DNA from: Microlunatus endophyticus
Lineage (GTDB): Bacteria; Actinomycetota; Actinomycetes; Propionibacteriales; Propionibacteriaceae
Direction: 5' to 3'
DNA length: 64,000 nucleotides
Assembly (NCBI RefSeq): GCF_014646195.1
Contig: NZ_BMMZ01000012.1
Span: 62,001-126,000 of the forward strand
Shown here: positions 7,417 through 19,596 of the stretch, piece after piece
Numbering within the stretch: position 1 is the stretch's first letter
Layout of the letters: every line of letters starts with the position of its first letter
Translations under genes and position numbers: made by a program
The notes under the pieces: generated by a model
Seen by the model: the letters and a program-made list of their open reading frames with translations, nothing else
What the model was told of the DNA's origin: nothing
The model's database searches: none

Positions 7417-7812
7417 ATGGCGAAGCTCAGCACCGAAGAGCTCCTTGACGCCTTCAAGGAGATGACGCTGATCGAGCTCAGCGAGTTCGTGAAGAAGTTC
7501 GAGGACACCTTCGAGGTCACCGCGGCCGCTCCGGTCGCCGTTGCCGCCGCGGCCCCGGCCGCCGGTGGTGCCGGTGACGCCGGCGCCGAGGACACCGGTT
7601 CCGACGAGGTCGACGTGATCCTCGAGGCCGCCGGCGACAAGAAGATCCAGGTCATCAAGGAGGTGCGCACCCTCACCTCCCTCGGCCTCAAGGAAGCCAA
7701 GGACCTGGTCGAGAGCGCGCCGAAGGCTGTCCTGGAGAAGGTCGCCAAGGACGCTGCCGACAAGGCGAAGGAGGCCCTCGAGGCCGCCGGCGCCACCGTC
7801 ACCGTCAAGTGA
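7417..7812 (+). CDS. rplL: 50S ribosomal protein L7/L12
   Basis: Flexible stalk protein that recruits and stimulates GTPase factors such as EF-G and EF-Tu, both encoded in this window. 131 residues: an N-terminal dimerization domain (AKLSTEELLDAFKEMTLIELSEFVKKFE), an Ala-rich hinge, an acidic stretch slightly longer than usual (GAEDTGSDE), and the conserved C-terminal domain (KIQVIKEVRTLTSLGLKEAKDLVE). A strong ribosome site (AAGGAAGGA) precedes the start. A terminator follows the stop. Confidence 0.98.
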   Translation: MAKLSTEELLDAFKEMTLIELSEFVKKFEDTFEVTAAAPVAVAAAAPAAGGAGDAGAEDTGSDEVDVILEAAGDKKIQVIKEVRTLTSLGLKEAKDLVESAPKAVLEKVAKDAADKAKEALEAAGATVTVK

Positions 7813-7834
7813 CGATCTGAATCAGAAGCACACA

Positions 7835-7882
7835 CCGCTGCCGCGGTCCCGTTGTCGGGGCCGCGGCAGCGGCGTTTCGTCT
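7835..7882 (+). terminator. Terminator after rplL
   Basis: CCGCTGCCGCGG (7835-7846) pairs perfectly with CCGCGGCAGCGG (7861-7872), and an inner TCCC/GGGG extends the stem to about 16 bp around a GTTGTC loop. A T-containing tail (CGTTTCGTCTT) follows. It separates rplJL from rpoBC, probably partially, as in other bacteria. Confidence 0.8.
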
Positions 7883-8032
7883 TACGGTGTTTCGCCTTGC
7901 AGGCGGACCCGGGTTGAGTATGCTCACATGGCGTACGGACCCGAGGTGCCTCACACCAGCTGTGACACTTCGTGCGAACCGGGTCACCGAGGACTCGGAT
8001 CGGATGGTCCTTGAGCGGCGTGCCCGTCGGGG

Positions 8033-8061
8033 TTTACAATCCGCGACTCGCGTTGTACTCT
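8033..8061 (+). promoter_or_regulatory. Promoter of rpoB-rpoC
   Basis: TTTACA (8033-8038), 17-bp spacer, TACTCT (8056-8061). Predicted start near 8068 and a leader of about 170 nt. It lies after the rplL terminator, so rpoBC can be expressed independently of rplJL. Confidence 0.6.
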
Positions 8062-8084
8062 GTTATTTCGCCCATGCTTTCCGT

Positions 8085-8120
8085 CGACCCGTTTCACTTG
8101 AATCCACTTGACACGGGTCG
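8085..8120 (+). promoter_or_regulatory. Stem-loop in the rpoB leader
   Basis: CGACCCGT (8085-8092) and ACGGGTCG (8113-8120) form a perfect 8-bp stem; the 20-nt loop contains CACTTGA twice. Apart from this and the promoter I see nothing else in the rplL-rpoB spacer (7883-8237). Its role is unknown. Confidence 0.4.
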
Positions 8121-8237
8121 TTTGGCGTGCGTGGGATCGGGACGCGAACCGGAGCCGGTCCGCCCCCGCAGCTTGTAACTGTCAACTGAATAGACGCAAC
8201 CCGCCGAACCGCCCGCGAGTTCTCGGAAGGACCACTC

Positions 8238-11200
8238 TTGGCCGCCTCGCGCACCGCCTCAACCCGTACGAAGTCTCCTGTCATGACTTCCGGCCGGATC
8301 TCTTTCGCCAAGATCGACGAGCCCCTCGAAGTTCCCAATCTGCTGGATCTGCAGACCCGGTCCTTCGACTGGCTGATCGGCAACGACGTGTGGAAGGCCC
8401 GCGTCGAAGCCGATTTGGCCGCCGGTCGTACCGACGTCAACACCAAGTCAGGACTCGAAGAGGTCTTCGAGGAGTTGTCCCCGATCGAGGACTTCTCCCA
8501 GACCATGTCGCTGTCGTTCCGCGACTATCGCTTCGAGCCGCCGAAGTACTCGGTCGAGGAGTGCAAGGAGCGCGACGTCAACTACGCCGCCTCGCTCTTC
8601 GTCACCGCCGAGTTCATGAACAACGAGACCGGCGAGATCAAGAGCCAGACCGTCTTCATCGGCGACTTCCCGCTGATGACCGACAAGGGCACGTTCATCG
8701 TCAACGGCACCGAGCGGGTCGTCGTCTCCCAGCTGGTCCGGTCCCCGGGCGTCTATTTCGAGCAGACCCCCGACAAGACCTCCGACAAGGAGATCTTCAC
8801 CGCCAAGATCATCCCGTCGCGCGGTGCGTGGCTGGAGTTCGAGATCGACAAGCGCGACACCGTCGGCGTGCGGCTGGACCGCAAGCGCAAGCAGAATGTC
8901 ACCGTGCTGCTGAAGGCGCTCGGCTGGACCGATGCCCAGATCCTGGAGCGTTTCGGCGAGTACGAGTCGATGCGGCTGACCCTGGAGAAGGACCACACCT
9001 CCACCGCTGACGAGGCGCTGCTGGACATCTACCGCAAGCTGCGCCCGGGCGAGCCGCCGACCCGTGAGGCCGCCCAGACCCTGCTGGAGAACTACTACTT
9101 CAACCCGAAGCGGTACGACCTGGCCAAGGTCGGTCGGTACAAGATCAACAAGAAGCTCGGTGTCGACCTGCCGTTCGACCAGCAGGTGCTGACCATCGAG
9201 GACATCGTCTCCACGATCGAGTTCGTGGTCGCGCTGCACGAGGGCAAGGAGAGCCTGCCGTCGACCAGTGGCACCGACCTGGTGATCGAAGAGGACGACA
9301 TCGACCACTTCGGCAACCGCCGGCTGCGGACCGTCGGCGAGCTGGTTCAGAACCAGCTGCGTACGGGCCTGTCCCGGATGGAGCGTGTCGTCCGCGACCG
9401 GATGACCACTCAGGACGTCGAGGCCATCACCCCGCAGACGTTGATCAACGTCCGCCCGGTGACCGCTGCGCTGCGCGAGTTCTTCGGCACCTCCCAGCTG
9501 TCCCAGTTCATGGACGACACCAACCCGCTGGCCGGCCTGACGCACAAGCGCCGGTTGTCGGCACTGGGTCCGGGCGGTCTGTCCCGTGACCGGGCCGGCA
9601 TGGAGGTCCGCGACGTGCACACCAGCCATTACGGCCGGATGTGCCCCATCGAGACCCCTGAGGGCCCGAACATCGGCCTGATCGGTTCGCTGGCGAGCTT
9701 CGCCCGGGTCAACGCGTTCGGCTTCATCGAGACGCCGTACCGCAAGGTCGTCGACGGCCAGGTCACCGACCAGATCGACTACCTGACCGCCGATGAGGAG
9801 GACCGCTTCGACGTCGCCCAGGCCAACGCCCAGGTCGACGAGAACGGCCGCTTCACCGAGGAGCGGGTACTGGTCCGCAAGCGTCACGGCGAGACCGACG
9901 AGATCCACGCCGCCGACGTCGACTACATCGACGTCTCGCCACGGCAGATGGTCTCGGTCGCGACCGCGATGATCCCGTTCCTGGAGCATGACGACGCGTC
10001 CCGGGCCCTGATGGGCTCGAACATGCAGCGCCAGGCAGTTCCGCTGGTCAAGTCCGAGGCGCCGTTCGTCGGCACCGGCATGGAGTACCGCGGTGCGGTC
10101 GATGCCGCCGATGTGACCACTGCCAAGGCTCCCGGCGTCGTCCAGTCGGTCTCGGCCGACCTGGTCGAGATCGCCCAGGACGACGGCACCTACAAGGTCT
10201 ACAAGCTGGAGAAGTTCCAGCGCTCCAACCACGGCACCTGCATCAACCAGCGTCCGCTGGTCTCCGCCGGTCAGCGCGTCGAGGTCGGTACGCCGATCGC
10301 CGACGGTCCCTGCACCGACGGCGGCGAGATGTCGCTGGGCCGCAACCTGCTGGTCGCGTTCATGCCCTGGGAGGGCCTGAACTACGAGGATGCGATCATC
10401 CTCAACCAGCGGCTGGTCCAGGACGACGTCCTCACCTCGATCCACATCGAGGAGCATGAGGTCGATGCCCGCGACACCAAGCTGGGCGCCGAGGAGATCA
10501 CCCGCGACATCCCCAACGTCAGCGAAGAGATGCTGGCCGATCTCGACGAGCGCGGCATCGTCCGCATCGGCGCCGAGGTCGGCACCGGCGACATCCTGGT
10601 CGGCAAGGTCACCCCGAAGGGCGAGACCGAGCTGACCCCGGAGGAGCGGCTGCTGCGCGCGATCTTCGGTGAGAAGGCGCGTGAGGTCCGCGACACCTCG
10701 CTGAAGGTCCCGCACGGTGAGTCCGGCACCGTCATCGGTGTCCGGGTCTTCGACCGCGAGTCCGACGACGAGCTGTCCCCGGGCGTCAATCAGCTGGTCC
10801 GGGTGTACGTCGCCCAGAAGCGCAAGATCCAGGACGGCGACAAGCTCGCCGGCCGGCACGGCAACAAGGGCGTCATCTCCAAGATCCTGCCCGCCGAGGA
10901 CATGCCTTTCCTGGAGGACGGCACCCCGGTCGACATCATCTTGAACCCGATGGGTGTGCCGAGCCGGATGAATGTCGGCCAGGTGCTGGAGACCCATCTC
11001 GGTTGGGTCGGCAAGCAGGGCTGGGACGTCGAAGGCGTCGACGAGCCCTGGGCCGAGCGGTTGCGTACGGTCGGTCTGACTCACGTGCCGGGCGATTCCC
11101 GCCTGGCCACGCCGGTCTTCGACGGCGCCCGCGAGGAGGAGATCACCGGTCTGCTCGCCAACACCCTGCCCAACCGGGACGGCCAGCGGATGGTCAACTC

Positions 11201-11726
11201 CGACGGCAAGGCCAAGCTGTTCGACGGACGGACCGGTGAGCCGTTCCCGGATCCGGTCGGTGTCGGCTACATCTACATGCTGAAGCTGCACCACCTGGTC
11301 GACGACAAGATCCACGCTCGCTCGACCGGCCCGTACTCGATGATCACCCAGCAGCCGCTGGGCGGTAAGGCGCAGTTCGGTGGCCAGCGGTTCGGCGAGA
11401 TGGAGGTCTGGGCACTGGAGGCGTACGGCGCCGCCTGGGCCCTGCAGGAGCTGCTGACCATCAAGTCCGACGACATCCCGGGCCGCGTCAAGGTCTACGA
11501 GGCGATCGTCAAGGGCGAGAACATCCCCGAGCCGGGCATCCCCGAGTCGTTCAAGGTGCTGGTCAAGGAGATGAAGTCACTCTGCCTGAATGTCGAGGTG
11601 TTGTCCAGCGACGGCACCGAGGTCGAGTTGCGGGATTCCGACGAGGACAACTACCGCGCCTCGGACGAATTCGGCATCGACCTCTCCCGTCGCCCCGGCG
11701 CCGATCTCGGAGTCGAAGAAGTCTGA
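8238..11726 (+). CDS. rpoB: DNA-directed RNA polymerase subunit beta
   Basis: Catalytic-core subunit of RNA polymerase; 1162 residues, normal for Actinobacteria. TTG start at 8238 with GGAAGGA 6 nt upstream. The rifampicin-binding cluster lies at residues 421-445: Phe424, Asp426, His436 and Ser441 match the sensitive form (E. coli 514, 516, 526, 531), while 427 (Asp), 428 (Thr) and 432 (Ala) differ from the common Gln, Asn and Ser. Conserved core blocks RKRHGETDEIHAADVDYID, NYEDAIILN, KLAGRHGNKGV and the C-terminal clamp region FGEMEVWALEAYGAAWALQELLT are present. Cotranscribed with rpoC 67 bp downstream. Confidence 0.99.
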   Translation: MAASRTASTRTKSPVMTSGRISFAKIDEPLEVPNLLDLQTRSFDWLIGNDVWKARVEADLAAGRTDVNTKSGLEEVFEELSPIEDFSQTMSLSFRDYRFEPPKYSVEECKERDVNYAASLFVTAEFMNNETGEIKSQTVFIGDFPLMTDKGTFIVNGTERVVVSQLVRSPGVYFEQTPDKTSDKEIFTAKIIPSRGAWLEFEIDKRDTVGVRLDRKRKQNVTVLLKALGWTDAQILERFGEYESMRLTLEKDHTSTADEALLDIYRKLRPGEPPTREAAQTLLENYYFNPKRYDLAKVGRYKINKKLGVDLPFDQQVLTIEDIVSTIEFVVALHEGKESLPSTSGTDLVIEEDDIDHFGNRRLRTVGELVQNQLRTGLSRMERVVRDRMTTQDVEAITPQTLINVRPVTAALREFFGTSQLSQFMDDTNPLAGLTHKRRLSALGPGGLSRDRAGMEVRDVHTSHYGRMCPIETPEGPNIGLIGSLASFARVNAFGFIETPYRKVVDGQVTDQIDYLTADEEDRFDVAQANAQVDENGRFTEERVLVRKRHGETDEIHAADVDYIDVSPRQMVSVATAMIPFLEHDDASRALMGSNMQRQAVPLVKSEAPFVGTGMEYRGAVDAADVTTAKAPGVVQSVSADLVEIAQDDGTYKVYKLEKFQRSNHGTCINQRPLVSAGQRVEVGTPIADGPCTDGGEMSLGRNLLVAFMPWEGLNYEDAIILNQRLVQDDVLTSIHIEEHEVDARDTKLGAEEITRDIPNVSEEMLADLDERGIVRIGAEVGTGDILVGKVTPKGETELTPEERLLRAIFGEKAREVRDTSLKVPHGESGTVIGVRVFDRESDDELSPGVNQLVRVYVAQKRKIQDGDKLAGRHGNKGVISKILPAEDMPFLEDGTPVDIILNPMGVPSRMNVGQVLETHLGWVGKQGWDVEGVDEPWAERLRTVGLTHVPGDSRLATPVFDGAREEEITGLLANTLPNRDGQRMVNSDGKAKLFDGRTGEPFPDPVGVGYIYMLKLHHLVDDKIHARSTGPYSMITQQPLGGKAQFGGQRFGEMEVWALEAYGAAWALQELLTIKSDDIPGRVKVYEAIVKGENIPEPGIPESFKVLVKEMKSLCLNVEVLSSDGTEVELRDSDEDNYRASDEFGIDLSRRPGADLGVEEV

Positions 11727-11793
11727 CCGCCACGGTCAGTCCCAAGAGCCAACACCAACCTCTGCTAGTTAAGAGATAAGAGAGACAGACACT

Positions 11794-15666
<3,873 letters not shown>

Positions 15667-15689
15667 CGTCCCCCGATCCGCACTACCTT

Positions 15690-15733
15690 CCGAGATCCGC
15701 ACCAGCTGCAGCTGGTGCGGATCTCGGCTTTTG
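15690..15733 (+). terminator. Perfect 38-bp palindrome and T-run after rpoC
   Basis: Bases 15690-15727 read the same on both strands (arms of 19 bp, centre CAGCTGCAGCTG), followed by CTTTTGG. As RNA it forms a very long stem with only the central bases as loop. Parts of the arm (GATCCGCAC, GGTGCGGATC) recur just outside, at 15675 and 15734. It most likely terminates rpoBC; symmetry would allow it to act on purF transcripts too. Confidence 0.75.
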
Positions 15734-15823
15734 GTGCGGATCGCCTGTCCACGGCGGAGCGAGGCCCGATCTTGCGCGGGTTGTCCCGCTGGTCGACGGC
15801 GTGGCGGCCGGCGATGTAGCACT

Positions 15824-15988
15824 GGCAAGATCAAGTAAGGGCGCCTCCTGAAGGCGGGCGAGTCACCCGGGGACGCCGTCTTCCGGGAGAAGCGACGGGA
15901 GGACGCACTGCGTGAACTCGGATACATCGTCGTCCGATGGATCTGGGACGACCTCCAGCACCCGCCGATCTTGATCGGCGTGTTGTGA
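15824..15988 (+). pseudogene. C-terminal remnant of a DUF559/restriction-endonuclease-like protein
   Basis: One frame gives GKIK-stop-GRLLKAGESPGDAVF and then EKRREDALRELGYIVVRW, IWDDLQHPPILIGVL and a TGA at 15986. This matches, from memory, the end of actinobacterial DUF559 proteins and the nuclease-like domain of AbiEi-type antitoxins, which carry a KYGRLL-type turn before an EKxREDxLR helix. The TAA at 15836-15838 replaces the expected tyrosine codon, and no N-terminal part exists upstream, where the rpoC palindrome lies. It is a decayed fragment, not a working gene. Apart from this and the palindrome the rpoC-purF spacer is empty. Confidence 0.6.
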
Positions 15989-16002
15989 CGCAGGCGGCGC
16001 GG

Positions 16003-17466
16003 CTAGGAGAGTTGGGTCTCGCGGACCCAGCTGAGGTAGTCGTCGCTGACCTTGCCGGTGACGTAGTCGCCGGTGAAGCAGCTCAGCTCGAGCTCCTTGA
16101 CGTCCGAGTCCTCGATGATCGCGGCCTCGAGATCGTCGATCTCCTGGTAGATCAGCCGGTCGGCGCCGAGGTCTTTCGTGATCTCCTCGACAGTTCTGTT
16201 GTGGGCAACGAATTCCTCAGGCGTCGGCAGGTTGATCCCGTAGACGTTGGGATGGCGCAGCGGGGGCGCAGCAGAGGCGAAGGTGACCGAGTTGGCACCC
16301 GATGCCCGGGCGAGCTCGATGATCTGCGTCGACGTCGTGCCCCGGACGATCGAGTCCTCGACGATCAGCACGTTCCGGCCCGCGAATTCGGTCGGCATCG
16401 GATTGAGCTTCTGTCGTACGCTCTGCCGCCGGTGCGCCTGTCCGGGCATGATGAAGGTACGTCCGACGTAGAAGTTCTTGTAGAAGCCTTCCCGGTAGTC
16501 GATCCCGAGCCGGCGGGCGACCTGGATCGCCACCGGCCGCGCGGTGTCGGGGACCGGCATGACCACGTCGATGTCGCCGGCCGGCACCTGCCGGGCGATG
16601 GTGTCGGCGAGCCGCTCGCCGAGCCGCAGCCGGGCCGCGTACACCGAGATGCCGTTCATGATCGAATCTGGTCGGGCGAGGTAGATGTACTCGAAGGCAC
16701 ACGGCACCAGTCGGGCGTGATCGGCGCAGGACCGGGCGAACAGTTCGCCGTTCTCGGCGATGAAGATCGCCTCGCCCGGCTCGACATCGCGGACGACGGT
16801 GAAGCCGGATGTCTCCAGGGCAACCGATTCCGAAGCGATCATCCACTCGGTGCGGCCCGGGACCCTGATCGAATCCCGTCGCCCGATGATCAACGGGCGG
16901 ATGCCGTACGGGTCCCGGAAGGCGAGCAGGCCGTAGCCGGCGATCAGCGACACCACCGCGTACGAGCCCTCGAGTCGCTCGTGCGTCTTGCGCACCGCCG
17001 CGAAGATCTGCTCCGGCTCCAACTCGATCCCGCTGATCACCGACTGCAACTCCGTGGCCAGCACGTTGACCAGCATCTCGGTGTCGCTGGTCGAATTCAT
17101 GTGCCGGCGGTCGATGTGGAAGAGATCATCGGCCAGCTCCCGGACATTGGTCAGGTTGCCGTTGTGCACCAACGTGATCCCGTACGGGGCGTTGACGTAG
17201 AACGGCTGCACCTCGCGCTCGTTGGCGGCATCACCGCGCGTGGTGTAGCGGACGTGGCCCAGTCCGACGGTTCCGAGCAGCGAGCGCATGTCCCGGGTGC
17301 GGAACGCCTCGCGGACCTGGCCGCGGGTCTTCGATCCGTGGAACGTGGTGTCGTCCATCGTGACGATCCCGGTCGCGTCCTGGCCGCGATGCTGCAGGGT
17401 CAGCAGTGCGTCGTAGATCTGTTGGTTGACCGGTTCGGTCGAGACGATGCCGACGATGCCGCACAT
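16003..17466 (-). CDS. purF: Amidophosphoribosyltransferase (glutamine PRPP amidotransferase)
   Basis: First committed step of purine synthesis: PRPP plus glutamine gives phosphoribosylamine, in the cytoplasm. ATG at 17466 is chosen because the enzyme's glutaminase nucleophile must be Cys2 (MCGIVGIV); the frame stays open 15 codons further upstream. 487 residues. The Ntn-hydrolase glutaminase domain (LQHRGQDATGI, GLGHVRYTTRG, HNGNLTN, STSDTEM) occupies the N-terminal half and a phosphoribosyltransferase domain follows, with the PRPP loop VLIVEDSIVRGTTS at 366-379. No other purine genes are adjacent, and it lies against the rpoC end on the opposite strand, an unusual place. Confidence 0.97.
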   Translation of the reverse strand: MCGIVGIVSTEPVNQQIYDALLTLQHRGQDATGIVTMDDTTFHGSKTRGQVREAFRTRDMRSLLGTVGLGHVRYTTRGDAANEREVQPFYVNAPYGITLVHNGNLTNVRELADDLFHIDRRHMNSTSDTEMLVNVLATELQSVISGIELEPEQIFAAVRKTHERLEGSYAVVSLIAGYGLLAFRDPYGIRPLIIGRRDSIRVPGRTEWMIASESVALETSGFTVVRDVEPGEAIFIAENGELFARSCADHARLVPCAFEYIYLARPDSIMNGISVYAARLRLGERLADTIARQVPAGDIDVVMPVPDTARPVAIQVARRLGIDYREGFYKNFYVGRTFIMPGQAHRRQSVRQKLNPMPTEFAGRNVLIVEDSIVRGTTSTQIIELARASGANSVTFASAAPPLRHPNVYGINLPTPEEFVAHNRTVEEITKDLGADRLIYQEIDDLEAAIIEDSDVKELELSCFTGDYVTGKVSDDYLSWVRETQLS

Positions 17467-17537
17467 GAGGCTCAGGGTACCCAGCCGACTGATGTGCTCC
17501 GGCTGAGGCATCGGATGCGCCGCAGACGCGGATACCG

Positions 17538-17543
17538 TACGCT
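17538..17543 (+). promoter_or_regulatory. Candidate -10 element of a leaderless mod operon promoter
   Basis: TACGCT ends 6 nt before the GTG at 17550, so transcription would begin at or beside the start codon. No convincing -35 hexamer or ribosome site is seen. The same arrangement recurs before several other genes in the window. Confidence 0.45.
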
Positions 17544-17549
17544 GGATCG

Positions 17550-17945
17550 GTGCCGCAATATCGGATTTCTCAGGCAGCCCGACTGCTGGGAGTCAGCGAC
17601 GACACCATCCGCCGCTGGATCGACTCCGGGCGTCTCGCCGCGATCGCGGGGGATGGACCGACCGAGATAGACGGGGCGGATCTAGCCAGGCTGGCCACCC
17701 AGGTGGCCACGGCACCGACCGGCGGCCAGCAGGTCGCCGAGAGTGCTCGGAACCGCTTGACCGGCCTGGTCACCAAGGTCACCAAGGATGTCGTGATGGC
17801 CCAGGTCGAGTTGCAGTGCGGCCCCTTCCGGGTCGTCTCCCTGATGAGTTCGGAGGCGGCCGACGAGCTGGGACTGGAACCGGGCGTCCTGGCCGTGGCA
17901 TCGGTGAAGGCAACGACGGTGGTGGTCGAGGTGCCACGACCATGA
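17550..17945 (+). CDS. Helix-turn-helix regulator fused to a molybdate-binding (Mop/TOBE) domain
   Basis: Probable molybdate-responsive regulator of the mod genes. 131 residues: an excisionase/MerR-type helix-turn-helix at about 1-55 (YRISQAARLLGVSDDTIRRWIDSGRL) and a single Mop/TOBE domain at about 66-131 (ARNRLTGLVTKVTKDVVMAQVELQ ... VVSLMSSEAADELGLEPG). Mop domains bind oxyanions such as molybdate. GTG start, no ribosome site, likely leaderless. Its TGA overlaps the possible modA start (ATGA), so it is the first gene of modABC. Whether it represses or activates cannot be read from the sequence. Confidence 0.82.
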   Translation: MPQYRISQAARLLGVSDDTIRRWIDSGRLAAIAGDGPTEIDGADLARLATQVATAPTGGQQVAESARNRLTGLVTKVTKDVVMAQVELQCGPFRVVSLMSSEAADELGLEPGVLAVASVKATTVVVEVPRP

Positions 17946-18793
17946 GCGCGTCAGGAGTAGTGACGATCATGAAGCGATGGATCCGTGGGCCGATTGCCGT
18001 GATCGGCCTGGCCGGCATGGTGGCACTGGCCGGCTGTTCCGGCGGCACTTCCGACAGCGGGTCCGGGACGACCTCCGGTCCAACTGCCTCGGGCGCGGCC
18101 TCCCCGAGCGCATCCGGCAAGATCAGCGGCGACATCACCGTGCTCGCCGCCGCGTCCCTGACCGAGACGTTCACCACGATCGGCAAGAACTTCGAGAAGG
18201 CCCATCCAGGCACCAAGGTCACCTTCTCCTTCGGTTCGAGTGCGACGTTGGCCACCCAGGTCAACCAGGGTGCTCCGGCCGATGTCTTCGCCTCCGCCGA
18301 CCAGAAGACGATGAAGCTGGTCACCGACGCCGGCAACGCTTCCGGCCCGACGCTGTTTGCGACCAACACGCTGGAGATCGCTGTCCCGCCGGGCAATCCG
18401 GCCAAGGTCACCGGCCTGAAGGATTTCGCCGACAGCTCGAAGAAGACCGTGCTGTGCGCCAAACAGGTGCCCTGCGGCTCGGCGGCCCAGCAGGTCTTCA
18501 CCCTGGCCGGGATCACGCCCAAGCCGGTCAGTTACGAGACCGACGTCAAGGCGGCCCTGACCAAGGTGGAGCAGAACGAGGCGGACGCGGCCCTGGTCTA
18601 TCGGACCGACGTCTCCTCGGCCGGCGACAAGGTCCAGGGCGTGACCTTTCCCGAGGCGCAGAAGGTCGTCAACCAGTATCCGATCGTCGCGCTCAAGGAG
18701 TCCAGGAACTCCGCTACGGCCGCCGCGTTCGTCGGTTACGTGACCGGGCCCGGGGAGCAGGTGCTGCAGCAGGCAGGCTTCGGCGCGCCGTGA
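17942..18793 (+). CDS. modA: Molybdate ABC transporter substrate-binding lipoprotein
   Basis: Extracellular oxyanion-binding protein of the molybdate importer. Two starts are possible: ATG at 17942, overlapping the previous stop (ATGA), or ATG at 17969 with AGGAG 11 nt upstream; the second gives a neat lipoprotein signal (MKRWIRGPIAVIGLAGMVALAGC). A Ser/Gly/Thr-rich linker follows, then the binding domain starting ITVLAAASLTETFTTIGKNF and containing the ligand-site stretches FSFGSSATLATQVNQGAPADVFASAD and ALVYRTDV. Domain length and motifs are those of ModA; tungstate binding cannot be excluded. The stop overlaps modB. Confidence 0.93.
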   Translation: MSASGVVTIMKRWIRGPIAVIGLAGMVALAGCSGGTSDSGSGTTSGPTASGAASPSASGKISGDITVLAAASLTETFTTIGKNFEKAHPGTKVTFSFGSSATLATQVNQGAPADVFASADQKTMKLVTDAGNASGPTLFATNTLEIAVPPGNPAKVTGLKDFADSSKKTVLCAKQVPCGSAAQQVFTLAGITPKPVSYETDVKAALTKVEQNEADAALVYRTDVSSAGDKVQGVTFPEAQKVVNQYPIVALKESRNSATAAAFVGYVTGPGEQVLQQAGFGAP

Positions 18794-19596
18794 GCCGCGG
18801 GGCGGGCGCCGGGCGTGCGGCCGGATTGCCGGCGGTGTTGATCACACCGGCGATGATCGGGCTCGCGTTCCTGGTGCTGCCGCTGGTCGGCCTGCTGGTC
18901 CGCGCGCCGTGGTCGCGTACGGGCGCGATCCTGGCCGGCAGCGATGCCTGGCCGGCCCTGCGGCTGTCCTTGATCACGTCGACCGCCGCAGCCGTCCTGG
19001 CTCTGGTTCTCGGGGTGCCGCTGGCCTGGTTCCTGGCCAGACCGCAGGGCCGGTTCCGGTCGGCGCTGCGGGCGTTGATCACGGTCCCGCTGGTGCTGCC
19101 GCCGGTGGTCGGCGGTGTGGCCCTCTTCACCGTCCTCGGACGGTCGGGGATCCTCGGCCATCCGCTGTATCAGCTCACCGGCTTCGCTTTCCCGTTCACC
19201 CCGTACGCCGTGGTGTTGTCCCAGACCTTCGTCGCCCTGCCGTATCTGGTGCTGTCGGTCGAGGGGGCGTTGCGGGCCGCCGACCGCCGCTACGAGGACG
19301 CCGCCCAGACCCTGGGTGCGCGACCGGCGGTCGTCTTCTGGCGGGTCACCCTGCCGCTGATCGGTCCCGGCGTCGCGGCCGGCGCCGTGTTGGCCTGGGC
19401 CCGGGCGCTGGGCGAGTTCGGTGCGACGATCACCTTCGCGGGCAACTTCCCTGGCACCACCCAGACCATGCCGCTGGCGGTCTACCTGGCGCTGGAGACC
19501 GATCCGGATGCCGCCCTGCTGTTGTCGGTCCTGCTGCTGGCGGTGTCGATCGCAGTGCTGGCACTGCTGCGTGATCGCTGGGTACGCCAATGGTGA
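18790..19596 (+). CDS. modB: Molybdate ABC transporter permease
   Basis: Membrane channel subunit of the molybdate importer, 268 residues. GTG at 18790 overlaps the modA TGA (GTGA), so translation is coupled. Several hydrophobic helices are visible (LPAVLITPAMIGLAFLVLPL, LSLITSTAAAVLALVLGVPL, ALITVPLVLPPVVGGVALF and others). The family's EAA loop is in the second half (EDAAQTLGARPAVVFWRVTLPLIGPG), followed by the typical ARALGEFGATITFAGN. The stop overlaps the modC start. Confidence 0.94.
   Translation: MSRGAGAGRAAGLPAVLITPAMIGLAFLVLPLVGLLVRAPWSRTGAILAGSDAWPALRLSLITSTAAAVLALVLGVPLAWFLARPQGRFRSALRALITVPLVLPPVVGGVALFTVLGRSGILGHPLYQLTGFAFPFTPYAVVLSQTFVALPYLVLSVEGALRAADRRYEDAAQTLGARPAVVFWRVTLPLIGPGVAAGAVLAWARALGEFGATITFAGNFPGTTQTMPLAVYLALETDPDAALLLSVLLLAVSIAVLALLRDRWVRQW

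Noticed and set aside
8448..11315. 955-codon open frame on the minus strand opposite rpoB
   Set aside because: It is the mirror of a high-GC coding strand: long leucine/valine/aspartate/arginine-rich sequence with no domain and no ribosome site, lying entirely across rpoB.
15937..17670. 577-codon open frame on the plus strand opposite purF
   Set aside because: Shadow of purF; no motif, and it would overlap the supported HTH-Mop gene.
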